The position numbers and the translations under genes were made by a program. Below the pieces are notes generated by a model that did not search any database, was not told the origin of the DNA, and saw only the letters and a list, made by a program, of their open reading frames with translations. Below, in pieces: positions 26,369 to 36,339 of a stretch of 64,000 bases of DNA (within the stretch, counting starts at the first letter, position 1; every line of letters starts with the position of its first letter). Where the stretch lies: contig NZ_CP054698.1 in assembly GCF_014023275.1 (NCBI RefSeq), forward strand, positions 1,922,001 through 1,986,000, in the 5' to 3' direction. The DNA is from Nostoc edaphicum CCNP1411. Lineage in GTDB: Bacteria; Cyanobacteriota; Cyanobacteriia; Cyanobacteriales; Nostocaceae.

Positions 26369-27338
26369 CTATTGAAAGTCCTTTTGAGGCTAACCATTCA
26401 GGGTTGAATATTCGCGACTGATATCGGGAACCACTATCACATAAAATGGTGACAATGGTATGTCCTGGGCCCAACTGCTTGGCTAGGGCAACAGCTGCAC
26501 CAACATTAATACCTGTTGAACCACCCATTAATAGCCCATCTTTTCTCAGCAGTTGGTAAACTACTCGTAAAGCTTCTTGGTCATCGATTTGGATGGCATC
26601 ATCAGCAGGTGCGCCTTCCATATTGGCTGTGACGCGACCGTTACCGATGCCTTCGGTGATGGAATTTCCTTCTATATTGATTTCGCCAGTTTTGACATAG
26701 CTATAAAGTGCACTACCCAGTGGATCGGCAACAACGCATTTAATTGCCGGATTTTGTTCCTTCAAGTACAACGCTACCCCAGCATAAGTACCACCAGTAC
26801 CAGTTGCAGCTGTCCATGCATCTATTTTACCATCTGTCTGCGCCCAAATTTCTGGCCCTGTGGTTTCGTAGTGGGCGTGGCGATTGGCTAAGTTATCAAA
26901 CTGATTTGCCCAAATGGCATTTTCTAACTCAGCAGCGACTCTGCCAGATAGCTTGACGTAGTTGTTTGGGTCTTTGTACGGTACAGCAGGGATGGGACGA
27001 ACTTCTGCTCCTAGTGTTGTCAGTGCATCTATTTTTTCTTGTGACTGAGTATCGGGAATAATAATTAGGCATTTGTAGCCTTTGGCGTTACAAATATGTG
27101 CCAGTCCAATGCCAGTATTACCAGCAGTTCCTTCTACGACAGTGCCACCAGGTTTGAGTAGACCTTTCTCTTCTGCGTCTTCGATAATGTAAAGTGCGGC
27201 GCGGTCTTTGACGGAACCGCCGGGATTGAGGAATTCTGCTTTAGCAAGGATTTCACAGCCTGTTTCTTCGCTAAAGCTGTTTAAGCGAATCAGAGGTGTG
27301 TTGCCAATAGCACCGACGAAGCCATTTTTAATATCCAT
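26364..27338 (-). CDS. cysK: Cysteine synthase A (O-acetylserine sulfhydrylase)
   Basis: 324 residues. Pyridoxal-phosphate fold-type II motifs: NPGGSVKDRAALYI with the Schiff-base Lys, EGTAGNTGIGLAH (variant of the usual TSGNTG), ATGTGGTYAG for phosphate binding and GGSTGINVGAA. It makes cysteine from O-acetylserine and sulfide. The TAGNTG variant and the long C-terminus (IFNPEWLASKG) mark a distinct subgroup, so preference for another sulfur or selenium donor cannot be excluded. The downstream gene is a small [2Fe-2S] protein. Confidence 0.88.
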   Translation of the reverse strand: MDIKNGFVGAIGNTPLIRLNSFSEETGCEILAKAEFLNPGGSVKDRAALYIIEDAEEKGLLKPGGTVVEGTAGNTGIGLAHICNAKGYKCLIIIPDTQSQEKIDALTTLGAEVRPIPAVPYKDPNNYVKLSGRVAAELENAIWANQFDNLANRHAHYETTGPEIWAQTDGKIDAWTAATGTGGTYAGVALYLKEQNPAIKCVVADPLGSALYSYVKTGEINIEGNSITEGIGNGRVTANMEGAPADDAIQIDDQEALRVVYQLLRKDGLLMGGSTGINVGAAVALAKQLGPGHTIVTILCDSGSRYQSRIFNPEWLASKGLSID

Positions 27339-27605
27339 TTTGACTATACCTGTGTGAGTGTCTATAAAAATTTTGGCTTATAGTGGCATCAGCATGTAAG
27401 CTTTATCCCATTTTTGGTTTCAGAGTACCAGTTGATTGCTTACAAAGAAAGGCAGGAGGCGGGAGGCAGAAAGAACACATGTTTTTACTAAAGTTTCTAA
27501 GAGGTTGTTTGAAAAGTCCTCTATTTGGTAGCAAAACGTTTTAGATCCCCCTAAATTCCCCGATAAATTGGGGGACTTTTAGAAACTTTTCCCCCCTTTT
27601 CAAGG

Positions 27606-27740
27606 CTACGGTGTATGCACAAGTCAAATTACCCCCCTTAATCCCCCCTTGCAAAGGGGGGAAAAAAGAAATCTAGTTCCCTCCCCTTTGCAAGGGGAGG
27701 GTTAGGGTGGGGTAAAAACTTGGTTAATCAGCTATTTCAG
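27606..27740. repeat. Palindromic element, family 2, fragment
   Basis: The left end CTACGGTGTATGCACAAGTC, the CCTTAATCCCC / GGGTTAGGGTGGGG core and GGTTAATCAGCTATTTCAGA match the 14880-15121 element. The right terminal repeat is missing after the TTTCAGA. Confidence 0.7.
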
Positions 27741-27816
27741 ATATTTTCATATCAGAAAGATTCAGTTTTTTACTTTTATTTTACTATGCCTAGAGTGATT
27801 GAAGAGGGATAGCTAT

Positions 27817-27888
27817 CAATACGGTTCGGTTAAGAAAAGAGACGCGATCTAGGGCATGTTATCAAAAAACCTTATCCGAACCGTATTG
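27817..27888. repeat. Palindromic element, family 1, with 10-bp target duplication
   Basis: Ends CAATACGGTTCGGTTAAG (27817-27834) and CTTATCCGAACCGTATTG (27871-27888) enclose 36 bp without a gene. The 10-bp direct repeat GGATAGCTAT lies immediately outside on both sides (27807-27816 and 27889-27898), the hallmark of a transposed element. Copies at 5578 and 35857. Confidence 0.82.
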
Positions 27889-28167
27889 GGATAGCTATTT
27901 GTTTAGGATTTAGCTGTCTTTCTATATTTGCAGATATAGATCGAGATAAACGCTCTGAAGACTTGTATATATAGAAATATATTTCTTCTATAGCCTAGTT
28001 CAAATATCAATTTATACCTTGTATTCTTGAACAAAAAGCTTCATGATTTACGAATCAAGCCCATAATTATAGGTTGATTAACAATGATGCCAATATACTT
28101 CATAAAAGTTTCCAATTTATAGCAAGATAATATCTCAAGTTTACTCATATTGGAGTTTGATTAACTC

Positions 28168-29913
28168 ATGCTAGAAGGATGGATTCAAATTGTATTAACG
28201 CTACTGATTGTAGTAGCAATTACTCCAGTCTTTGGGCGCTATATGGCGCGTGTATACCTAGAGCAAAGTACTTTTCTCGATCCGATTTTGAATCCGGTTG
28301 AGCGAGTACTTTATTCTTTGGTTGGGGTTAAAACTAAAGAAAATATGACCGGCTGGCAGTATGGGCGGGCAATCCTATACAGCAACTTAGCAATGGGGTT
28401 GCTGATTTTCTTGATCATCATGAATCAAGGATGGCTGCCATTAAACCCAACCAAGATAGATGCGCCAACCTGGGATACAGTGCTGCATACGACTATTTCT
28501 TTTATTACTAACACCAACCAGCAGCATTATTCTGGTGAAACCTACATGAGCTATGGCAGCCAAATGTGGGGACTTGGTTATCACATGTTTACCTCTGCGG
28601 CGACTGGGTTAGCCGTGGGGATTGCCTTTATTCGGGGATTGACTGGTAGATCGTTGGGCAACTTTTATGTAGACTTGATTCGCTCGATTACCCGAATTTT
28701 GCTGCCTATTTGTATTATCGGCGCGATCGCTCTCATGGCAGCTGGCGTTCCCGAAACACTGGCGGGTGTAGTTGTATTTCCCACCTTGGAAGATCCGAAT
28801 ATCAGTCAAGCGATCGCTCGTGGCCCTGTTGCTCATTATGAAATTATCAAGCAATTAGGGGAAAACGGCGGCGGCTTTTTCGCCATCAACTCAGCACACC
28901 CCTTTGAAAATCCCAACGGATTTTCTAATTTGATTCAGATTGTGGCGATGCTTTCGATTCCCACTTCCCTAATCTACACTTATGGGTTGTTTGCAAATAA
29001 CACTAAGCAAGCTTGGTTAGTCTACGGTATGGTGGGCGTTCTCTATGTAATATTTATCATCGTTACTGCCATTGGTGAATACAACGGCAATCCGGCTGTG
29101 AATGCACTGCTGGGTAGTCAGCAACCGAATTTAGAAGGTAAAGAAGTCCGGTTTGGTTGGGCACAATCTGCATTATTTGCAACGAGTACAACTGGTACTA
29201 TGTGCGGCGCAGTCAACAGTTTACACGACTCATTTATGCCCAACGGTGGTTTTATTACCCTTTCTAATATGTTCCTGCAAATTATTTGGGGTGGACAGGG
29301 TACTGGAACCGCTTACTTGTTCGCTTACCTGATTCTAGCTGTGTTCGCCACAGGGCTGATGGTGGGACGCACACCAGAATTTCTCGGACGCAAGATTGAG
29401 AAACGCGAGGTTGTCCTTGCTAGTTTTTTGCTTCTGCTAGTTCACCCGATCGCAATTATGATTCCCGCAGGTATCGCCCTAGCGTTTCCTGATCAACTAT
29501 CAGGAATTAGCAATCCCGGTTTCCACGGCTTTGCTCAAGTTATCTATGAATATGCCTCCGCTGCTGCTAACAACGGTTCTGGCTTTGAAGGTTTAGGAGA
29601 TTCTCAACCTTCACCTTTTGCGATGTCTACAGGTACAGCACCAACTTTAACCGCTTTGTGGTGGAACTTAAGTACCTGCTTCAGTTTACTAGCTGGACGT
29701 TATGTTCCAATCATCGGTTTGCTGTTTTTAGCAGATAGTATGTCTCGTAAGCAAGCTGTTCCTTATACGACTGGGACATTGCGAACTGATACCGGACTAT
29801 TTATAGGCGTTACCGCAGGCGTAATTTTAATCTTGGGCGCACTGACATTCTTCCCAGTATTAGCATTAGGCCCCATTGGTGAAGCATTTTTTATCGCCAA
29901 AGGCATTGGCTAG
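28168..29913 (+). CDS. kdpA: K+-transporting ATPase subunit A
   Basis: 581 residues with about ten membrane helices. Selectivity-filter-like loops are seen, e.g. [39 protein letters not shown] and NNGSGFEG. KdpA is the channel-like K+-binding subunit of the high-affinity Kdp P-type pump, induced by K+ limitation or osmotic stress. First gene of the kdpABGC cluster. A 33-bp palindrome and heptamer repeats fill the 165-bp gap to kdpB. Confidence 0.96.
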   Translation: MLEGWIQIVLTLLIVVAITPVFGRYMARVYLEQSTFLDPILNPVERVLYSLVGVKTKENMTGWQYGRAILYSNLAMGLLIFLIIMNQGWLPLNPTKIDAPTWDTVLHTTISFITNTNQQHYSGETYMSYGSQMWGLGYHMFTSAATGLAVGIAFIRGLTGRSLGNFYVDLIRSITRILLPICIIGAIALMAAGVPETLAGVVVFPTLEDPNISQAIARGPVAHYEIIKQLGENGGGFFAINSAHPFENPNGFSNLIQIVAMLSIPTSLIYTYGLFANNTKQAWLVYGMVGVLYVIFIIVTAIGEYNGNPAVNALLGSQQPNLEGKEVRFGWAQSALFATSTTGTMCGAVNSLHDSFMPNGGFITLSNMFLQIIWGGQGTGTAYLFAYLILAVFATGLMVGRTPEFLGRKIEKREVVLASFLLLLVHPIAIMIPAGIALAFPDQLSGISNPGFHGFAQVIYEYASAAANNGSGFEGLGDSQPSPFAMSTGTAPTLTALWWNLSTCFSLLAGRYVPIIGLLFLADSMSRKQAVPYTTGTLRTDTGLFIGVTAGVILILGALTFFPVLALGPIGEAFFIAKGIG

Positions 29914-29938
29914 GGAGTGGGGAATGTTAGCGGTGGTC

Positions 29939-29971
29939 AGATCCCCGACTTCTTCAAGAAGTCGGGGATCT
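29939..29971. repeat. 33-bp perfect palindrome GATCCCCGACTTCTT
   Basis: A perfect 16-bp-arm hairpin (AGATCCCCGACTTCTT arm) lies between kdpA and kdpB. A near-identical hairpin is at 57778-57810, and a related one with ATTCCCGACTTATT is at 33324. It could attenuate transcription or stabilise the kdpA end of the mRNA (inference). Confidence 0.8.
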
Positions 29972-30029
29972 CGTAGCCCAGCAAAATTAATGCGATAGAC
30001 CACTAGGAACTAAGAACTTAATTTTCTTA

Positions 30030-30066
30030 CCAATCCCCAGTCCCCAATCCCCAATGCCCCATTCCC
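30030..30066. repeat. CCCCAAT heptamer repeats before kdpB
   Basis: Imperfect CCCCAAT/CCCCAGT units in tandem in the kdpA-kdpB gap; short tandem repeat class. Confidence 0.65.
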
Positions 30067-30078
30067 AAAATCTAATAT

Positions 30079-32220
30079 ATGCCAACTACAACTGATTCTC
30101 CCTCCCCTCGTATTCCATCTGGAACTCGTGACTCGCGTAAGCATACCCCCAAAACAGATATGCGGGGACTTTACCAAAGAGCAATTCGTGAGTCATTTGT
30201 CAAGCTTGATCCGCGAATTACTGTCAGAAACCCAGTGATGTTTGTTGTTTGGGTGGGGACAATTGTCACCTTTCTTGTTACCCTCAACCCAAATCTGTTT
30301 GGCACAATCCAGGCAGATGTCAACCAACAACGGCTGTTAAACGGGTTGATTACCTTCATTCTCTTTTTCACTCTCGTTTTTGCCAATTTTGCCGAAGCTG
30401 TGGCTGAAGGACGCGGTAAAGCACAAGCTGATTCACTGCGATCGACGCGATCGGATACGATCGCTAATAAAATTCTCCCCGATGGTTCTGTACAACAAGT
30501 CAATTCTACGGAACTGCGACGGGGCGATTTGGTAAAAGTGGTTGCAAATAATATGATTCCTGCCGATGGGGATGTCATTAAAGGCATCGGTTCGGTGGAT
30601 GAGTCGGCGATTACTGGGGAATCTGCCCCTGTATTGAAGCAACCTGGTACAGATATTGCCAGTTCGGTGACAGGCGGTACACGCTTACTCTCCGATGAGT
30701 TGACAATTCGTATCAGTGCTGATCCTGGTCAAGGCTTTATCGATCGCATGATTTCCCTGGTAGAAGGGGCAGAACGCAGCAAGACTCCCAACGAGATTGC
30801 TTTGACGGTATTGTTGGCAGTATTAACACAGGTATTCCTGATTGTAGTGGCAACTATGCCTCCCTTCGTGGACTACATCGCCAGCTTTATCAGCACGGCC
30901 TTTGGTGTTGAGGCGGGAAACAGTTTGCGTGCAGGTGCTAGCGTTGCTATTCTTATCTCCCTACTGGTAGCTTTGATTCCGACAACTATCGGTGGTTTAC
31001 TCAGTGCGATCGGCATCGCTGGTATGGATAGAGTTGCTCAATTTAACGTGATTGCGACCTCTGGACGAGCAGTAGAAGCTTGTGGTGACATCAATACCTT
31101 GGTGCTGGATAAGACAGGCACAATCACTTTGGGAAACCGGATGGCTGACGAGTTTATTCCGCTAAATAATCACTCAATCAAAGATGTGGCGCAAGTTTCC
31201 TTAGCTGCTAGCTTGTTTGACGAAACACCAGAAGGCAAATCAATTGTACTTTTAGCAGAAAAGTCCCAGGCTGGGGTAAACTTTAACATTGACAAAGCCG
31301 AAGGTGTGGAATTTTCCGCCAAAACCCGGATGAGTGGCACGAATCTACCCGATGGCAAACAAATTCGCAAAGGGGCGGTGGATGCCATTAAGGGATTTGT
31401 TCGTTCCCGTGGCGGCGATGTTCCTGATGATATAGATGCAGCTTATGAGCGAGTTTCCCGGTTAGGTGGTACACCCTTAGCTGTCTGCCAAGATGACGAG
31501 ATTTTTGGTGTCATTTACCTCAAAGATATAGTCAAACCGGGACTGCGGGAACGATTTGACCAACTCCGCCGCATGGGTGTTAAGACGATCATGCTCACGG
31601 GTGATAATCGGATTACCGCTTCGGTGATTGCCCAAGAAGCCGGGGTGGATGATTTCATTGCCGAAGCGACTCCAGAAGACAAAATTGAGGTGATTCGCTC
31701 GGAACAATCTCAGGGTAAACTGGTGGCCATGACCGGGGATGGTACTAACGATGCGCCTGCTTTGGCTCAAGCAAACGTGGGTGTGGCAATGAACTCTGGG
31801 ACGCAAGCTGCTAAAGAAGCTGCTAATATGGTGGACTTAGATTCTGATCCCACCAAGTTGATTGACCTAGTAACGATTGGTAAACAGCTGCTAATTACTC
31901 GTGGAGCCTTGACAACATTCTCCATCGCTAACGATATTGCCAAGTATTTTGCGATCATTCCCACGATCTTTGCCGCCGCTGGAATCGGCGCACTTAATAT
32001 TATGGGATTAAAGAGTGCCCAATCTGCGATCGTCTCGGCGCTGATTTACAATGCTTTGATTATTCCGGCATTAATTCCGCTAGCACTCAAAGGGGTGAAG
32101 TTTTTACCTTTAACAGCAGATCAACTGCTACGTCGCAACATCTTCATCTTTGGTCTTGGCGGCATCGTTGCTCCCTTCATTGCCATCAAACTGATAGATA
32201 TTATCCTACCTTTGTCTTAA
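30079..32220 (+). CDS. kdpB: K+-transporting P-type ATPase subunit B
   Basis: 713 residues. P-type ATPase motifs: phosphorylated Asp in [15 protein letters not shown] loop as [11 protein letters not shown], hinge [14 protein letters not shown] and [16 protein letters not shown]. KdpB hydrolyses ATP to drive K+ through KdpA. The N-terminus has a Ser/Pro/Thr-rich stretch of about 25 residues before the conserved part. Six bases separate its stop from kdpG. Confidence 0.97.
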   Translation: MPTTTDSPSPRIPSGTRDSRKHTPKTDMRGLYQRAIRESFVKLDPRITVRNPVMFVVWVGTIVTFLVTLNPNLFGTIQADVNQQRLLNGLITFILFFTLVFANFAEAVAEGRGKAQADSLRSTRSDTIANKILPDGSVQQVNSTELRRGDLVKVVANNMIPADGDVIKGIGSVDESAITGESAPVLKQPGTDIASSVTGGTRLLSDELTIRISADPGQGFIDRMISLVEGAERSKTPNEIALTVLLAVLTQVFLIVVATMPPFVDYIASFISTAFGVEAGNSLRAGASVAILISLLVALIPTTIGGLLSAIGIAGMDRVAQFNVIATSGRAVEACGDINTLVLDKTGTITLGNRMADEFIPLNNHSIKDVAQVSLAASLFDETPEGKSIVLLAEKSQAGVNFNIDKAEGVEFSAKTRMSGTNLPDGKQIRKGAVDAIKGFVRSRGGDVPDDIDAAYERVSRLGGTPLAVCQDDEIFGVIYLKDIVKPGLRERFDQLRRMGVKTIMLTGDNRITASVIAQEAGVDDFIAEATPEDKIEVIRSEQSQGKLVAMTGDGTNDAPALAQANVGVAMNSGTQAAKEAANMVDLDSDPTKLIDLVTIGKQLLITRGALTTFSIANDIAKYFAIIPTIFAAAGIGALNIMGLKSAQSAIVSALIYNALIIPALIPLALKGVKFLPLTADQLLRRNIFIFGLGGIVAPFIAIKLIDIILPLS

Positions 32221-32226
32221 TTTACT

Positions 32227-32496
32227 ATGAAACCCGTTCATATCCGCCGTGCGATTGCAGCATCCCAAGTATTAGAAGAAATAACCGAAATCTGGTGTCA
32301 ATGGCGTAGACAAAAGCTACCACTGTATTTGTTCTTGGCGATGTGTTTCAACCTAGTAGTTGCACCTCTAGTCTATGCCGCTACTGGTGAACAACTTTCC
32401 CGCAGTCAATCTTGGGGATTGGGGCTGTTGGGACTGGTGACACTAGGGCTTTCCATCTATCTATTTTTTGTAATGTTTGTACCGGAGAAATTCTAA
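32227..32496 (+). CDS. kdpG: KdpG/KdpF-like small membrane protein
   Basis: 89 residues with two membrane helices: LPLYLFLAMCFNLVVAPLVY and GLLGLVTLGLSIYLFFVMF. The end FVMFVPEKF matches the C-terminus of KdpF, the small lipid-like stabilising subunit. In Anabaena kdp operons a gene called kdpG holds this position between kdpB and kdpC. Its stop overlaps the kdpC start by one base (TAATG), so translation is coupled. Confidence 0.85.
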   Translation: MKPVHIRRAIAASQVLEEITEIWCQWRRQKLPLYLFLAMCFNLVVAPLVYAATGEQLSRSQSWGLGLLGLVTLGLSIYLFFVMFVPEKF

Positions 32497-33134
32497 TGAG
32501 TTTTGCACGTGAAGCTAGCAGAGCTATTCGTTCTACCTTGGTACTCTGGGTAATAGTCGCAATTATTTATCCTTTGGCGATGATTGCCATTGGGCAGATT
32601 GTGTTTCCCTTTCAAGCAAATGGTAGTCTACTGCAAAATAGCACAGGTCAAGTTGTGGGTTCTGCTTTGATTGGTCAACCTTTTAGTAGCGATCGCTATT
32701 TTAACAGCCGTCCCAGTACCACGAGTTACAGCACAGCCGATCCCAAAAAGGACGACGCGGGAGTTTTAAGAACCGGAGTTTCTGGTGCTAGTAACTTGGC
32801 TCCCAGTAATCCCGCATTAATGGAACGCATCAAAGGGAAAGATGACCCCGACGCCAGTAAAAAAGTTGAAGGCGACTTCAATCGTCTGAAAACAGCAGGT
32901 GTACAGCCGACTGGCGATTTAGTCTACACCTCCGGTTCCAGCCTTGACCCCCATATTACGCCCGAAGCTGCGATCGCACAAATTGCACGAGTAGCTAAAG
33001 CGCGAGGAGTTCAGCCTACCCAACTAGAAACGTTGATTTCTCAAAATACCGATGGTCGCTTTCTCGGCATCTTTGGCGAACCTGGAGTTAATGTCTTGAA
33101 GCTGAATTTAGCTTTGGATAAGATTAAGGGATAA
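32496..33134 (+). CDS. kdpC: K+-transporting ATPase subunit C
   Basis: 212 residues from MSFAREASRAIRS. One N-terminal membrane helix (TLVLWVIVAIIYPLAMIAIG) is followed by SLIGQPFS-type motifs (GSALIGQPFSSDRYFNSRPS), LDPHITPEAAIAQIARVAKA and GEPGVNVLKLNLALD. KdpC supports assembly and ATP binding of the pump. The frame is open upstream within kdpG, but the coupled ATG at 32496 is the start. No kdpD or kdpE follows. Confidence 0.95.
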   Translation: MSFAREASRAIRSTLVLWVIVAIIYPLAMIAIGQIVFPFQANGSLLQNSTGQVVGSALIGQPFSSDRYFNSRPSTTSYSTADPKKDDAGVLRTGVSGASNLAPSNPALMERIKGKDDPDASKKVEGDFNRLKTAGVQPTGDLVYTSGSSLDPHITPEAAIAQIARVAKARGVQPTQLETLISQNTDGRFLGIFGEPGVNVLKLNLALDKIKG

Positions 33135-33323
33135 ATGCGTAGGAAATAACGAAAAGGATGTGCTACTGTCAGAATCATTACAGCAGTTTGCAAGTAACTA
33201 AGGTACAAAATGGAGGACTCACGCATCAGATATAAAGAGTTCCTGCCTTAAAATCCCTAGTTTTGTACTATATGCAAAAGAAAACTGCTGTATCTATAGA
33301 TTACTTAAAATCGAAAGGCTTAG

Positions 33324-33352
33324 ATTCCCGACTTATTAAATAAGTCGGGAAT
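33324..33352 (+). terminator. Hairpin terminator after kdpC
   Basis: Arms ATTCCCGACTTATT and AATAAGTCGGGAAT directly pair, followed by TTTTG. It lies about 190 bp behind kdpC and 66 bp before pabAB, so it probably ends the kdp transcript. The arm sequence is related to the GATCCCCGACTTCTT palindromes. Confidence 0.7.
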
Positions 33353-33417
33353 TTTGTTATTCACGAATTGCTATTCTGAGTGCAAAAATGTTCTATATGG
33401 TAGTTAATTGAGTATGT

Positions 33418-35601
33418 ATGCAAACATTAATTATTGATAACTATGACTCTTATACTTTTAATCTTTACCAGATGATTGCTGAGGTAAATGGAGAACTGCC
33501 TATGGTAATTCGTAACGATCAGCTTACCTGGGATGAACTAAAAGAAATTGCATTTGACAACATTGTGATTTCACCTGGCCCCGGTCGTCCAGAAAGGTCA
33601 GAAGATTTTGGAATCTGCCGACAGATAATTGAGAACGTTGATGTGCCCTTGCTAGGAGTTTGTCTGGGTCATCAAGGAATTGGCTACCTACATGGTGGAA
33701 GAGTAATTCATGCACCAGAAGTTCGACACGGTAGACTCAGTAAAATTTATCATAATGATTCGGCACTATTTCAAGGTATTCCTAGTAATTTTTCTGTGGT
33801 GCGCTATCACTCGTTGCTAGTTGCTGATGAACTACCTGAGTGTCTAGAAAAAATTGCTTGGACTGAAGAAGGACTGGTGATGGGATTGCGTCATCGGCAT
33901 CTACCTTTTTGGGGTGTGCAGTTTCACCCAGAGTCTATCTGTACAGAATATGGGCAAAGATTACTAGAAAACTTTCGAGATATAACGCTGCAATTTATAG
34001 AAAAATCTTCAAAAAGTCCAGAAAAGCAGTATTGGATCGAATCTGGATTTATTACTCCTCCTATCGATAAACCTTGCCAAGAACAGGAAGAGAAGTTTGA
34101 ACTTCATCGGCGCAAACTGGATATTTGCCCGAACACAGAACAAATATTTGTCCATTTGTTTCAGCAAGCAACAAATGCCTTTTGGTTAGACAGTAGCCGC
34201 GTGGAAGCCAGTCTATCTCGCTTCTCATTTATGGGCGATGGGAATGGGGAAAACAGCCTCTTGGTACGCTACCATACCCAAACACAAGAACTCATAATTA
34301 CACAGTCAGATCGTGTTACCTATCGTAGCGAAAGTATTTTTGAGTATCTCAAACGAGAAATTGACCTCCGAAGTTGCCAAGCTGATGAGTTACCGTTTGA
34401 TTTTAACTGTGGATTTGTTGGCTATTTTGGCTATGAACTCAAGGCAGAATGTGGATCATCATTGGTACATTCTTCACCATTACCTGACGCAATTTTCTTA
34501 CTTGCCGATCGCATGATTGCCATCGATCATCAAGAACAGTGCCTTTATTTGCTGCAATTAATCAAAAAAGGACAAACAGAACCGGTAGAAACTTGGTTTG
34601 ATACTATCCAACAACAACTGGAAACTTTAGATCCTCTTTCTTCAGTTCTACCCCAGGAAAATTGTCAGCCAGTTAAGTTCCGTTTGAGTCGCACTTACCA
34701 AAATTACATCCAAGATATTCACCATTGCTTGGACGAAATTCACGAAGGGGAAACCTATCAAGTTTGCCTGACGAATCAACTTTACACCGATGCAACCCCC
34801 GATCCATTGACGTTCTATCGGACATTACGTAAAATCAATCCTGCTCCTTACTCTGCATTTTTGCGCTTTGGTGAAATTGCGATGCCTGCGGCGAGTGTAG
34901 CGATCGCCTGCTCATCTCCAGAACGGTTTCTAAAGATTGATCGCCAAGGATGGGTAGAAACTAAGCCCATTAAGGGAACCCTACCACGAGGAGAAACCCC
35001 CGAAGCCGATTTCATCCTCCGTGAGAAGCTACGCAACAGCGAAAAAGACCGAGCTGAAAATCTGATGATTGTGGATCTGTTACGCAATGATTTGGGACGA
35101 GTCTGTGAAGTTGGTAGCATCCACGTACCAAAATTAATGGATGTGGAAACATACCCAACAGTACATCAGTTGGTGACAACAGTACGCGGGCGGTTACGTT
35201 CAGACTTACAAGCGGTGGATTGTGTGCAGGCTTCATTTCCCGGAGGATCGATGACTGGTGCGCCCAAAATCCGCACCATGCAAATTATCGATCGCCTAGA
35301 ACAAGAGGCGCGGGGAGTGTATTCAGGAGCGATCGGCTTTTTGGGCTTGAATGGTTCAGCCGATTTGAATATTGTCATTCGGACTGCTGTTTTGACTCCT
35401 CATCAAACCTCCATCGGTATCGGTGGCGGAATTATAGCCCTTTCTGACCCGGAGATGGAGTTTCAAGAAACGCTGCTGAAAGCCAAAGCCTTAATCGACG
35501 CTTTAGTTCTGACTATTCAGGGAACATTTGAGCCAGATATCTATCCCATTCTAGGACTAGAAAAAACAACTGCTGATAGTTTTGAAAAATTGACTGTCTA
35601 A
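33418..35601 (+). CDS. pabB: Fused aminodeoxychorismate synthase (PabA-PabB)
   Basis: 727 residues. Residues 1-190 are a class I glutamine amidotransferase: ISPGPGRPE, GVCLGHQGIG with nucleophile Cys and the His-Glu pair in VQFHPES. The rest is a chorismate-binding synthase with KPIKGTLPRGETPE, ENLMIVDLLRNDLGRV, FPGGSMTGAPKIRTM and YSGAIGFLG. PIKGT (Lys) is characteristic of aminodeoxychorismate synthase, whereas anthranilate synthase has PIAGT, so the enzyme is assigned to folate (4-aminobenzoate) synthesis. The two activities are joined, so ammonia can channel between domains. Monocistronic by position. Confidence 0.9.
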   Translation: MQTLIIDNYDSYTFNLYQMIAEVNGELPMVIRNDQLTWDELKEIAFDNIVISPGPGRPERSEDFGICRQIIENVDVPLLGVCLGHQGIGYLHGGRVIHAPEVRHGRLSKIYHNDSALFQGIPSNFSVVRYHSLLVADELPECLEKIAWTEEGLVMGLRHRHLPFWGVQFHPESICTEYGQRLLENFRDITLQFIEKSSKSPEKQYWIESGFITPPIDKPCQEQEEKFELHRRKLDICPNTEQIFVHLFQQATNAFWLDSSRVEASLSRFSFMGDGNGENSLLVRYHTQTQELIITQSDRVTYRSESIFEYLKREIDLRSCQADELPFDFNCGFVGYFGYELKAECGSSLVHSSPLPDAIFLLADRMIAIDHQEQCLYLLQLIKKGQTEPVETWFDTIQQQLETLDPLSSVLPQENCQPVKFRLSRTYQNYIQDIHHCLDEIHEGETYQVCLTNQLYTDATPDPLTFYRTLRKINPAPYSAFLRFGEIAMPAASVAIACSSPERFLKIDRQGWVETKPIKGTLPRGETPEADFILREKLRNSEKDRAENLMIVDLLRNDLGRVCEVGSIHVPKLMDVETYPTVHQLVTTVRGRLRSDLQAVDCVQASFPGGSMTGAPKIRTMQIIDRLEQEARGVYSGAIGFLGLNGSADLNIVIRTAVLTPHQTSIGIGGGIIALSDPEMEFQETLLKAKALIDALVLTIQGTFEPDIYPILGLEKTTADSFEKLTV

Positions 35602-36339
35602 ATCTGAGGAAGCATTTGCCGTAGTTCGTAATTTATGGATTGGAGGTAAACTCACTCATAAATCATCTCTCTGAATTTAGACAAGAAATCGATATTCTCA
35701 AGTCTGACTCGTGAATTGTGTTTAGCTCAAAAAGCTGCATCAATTTTCAACCATGACTTTTTCATTGCGGCAAAGTAAAAGTTTCAGCCAATTTCACAAT
35801 TTTCTATAAATATGACCAACTCTAGTGAAAATCTGTCATTCTAGCAAGATAAAAAGCAATACAGTTCAGTTAAAGCTAAAACTCTTTGTTAAAGTCAACT
35901 TTTTTAACTTAGACGCAAAGCAGCTTGCCGCAGCAGCAAAGGACGCATGGACATGAAGTGGCTTCCCTTACCACTTCGTGGAAGCAAGCTACGCGCAGTA
36001 TCTCCGTCAGCAGAAAGAGAAGGGTAGGACGCAAAGAGAAGCAAGAAATGCTTAACTGAACTGTATTTGATATAAAAAGGCTCTATCGAAAATCAGGGTT
36101 AAAAACAAGAAGCTAAAGTGCATAAATGGCACAAAATAGAGCTAAATTCCCGGATAAACACCACCTTTAGGCAAACAAGTCATCTGCAAGACTTTACGAT
36201 TCTTTATCCAGGAAAATTTTTTAGATATAGCTTAGATCACTACAATCTGATAGAATTTCCAATCAAGTAGAATAATTGCTTGTTCTCTTTTTCTTAAACC
36301 TACTGAGTTGGGTTATTTTTTGGGAAAGGAAAATAAAAA
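35602..36339. other. 0.7-kb spacer before iron porin
   Basis: No gene. It contains the longest family-1 palindromic element (35857-36069), inside which another GC-rich hairpin (CCACTTCGTGG) is nested. The last 150 bp before 36340 are AT-rich and presumably carry the porin promoter; no Fur box was assigned with confidence. Confidence 0.5.
35857..36069. repeat. Palindromic element, family 1, long copy
   Basis: Ends CAATACAGTTCAGTTAAAGC (35857-35876) and GCTTAACTGAACTGTATTTG (36050-36069) are inverted. ATAAAAAG lies just outside on both sides (35849-35856; 36072-36079, two bases off the end), a probable target duplication. The 170-bp inside has no open frame and carries secondary repeats. Confidence 0.72.

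Larger units (their letters stand above)
27339..28167. other. 0.8-kb spacer with three repeat families
   Basis: No gene. It holds a solo family-3 end (AAGAGGTTGTTTGAAAAGTC near 27499-27518), a family-2 element fragment (27606-27740) and a complete family-1 element (27817-27888). The last 270 bp before kdpA are AT-rich and probably carry the kdp promoter; no riboswitch fold was recognised. Confidence 0.6.
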
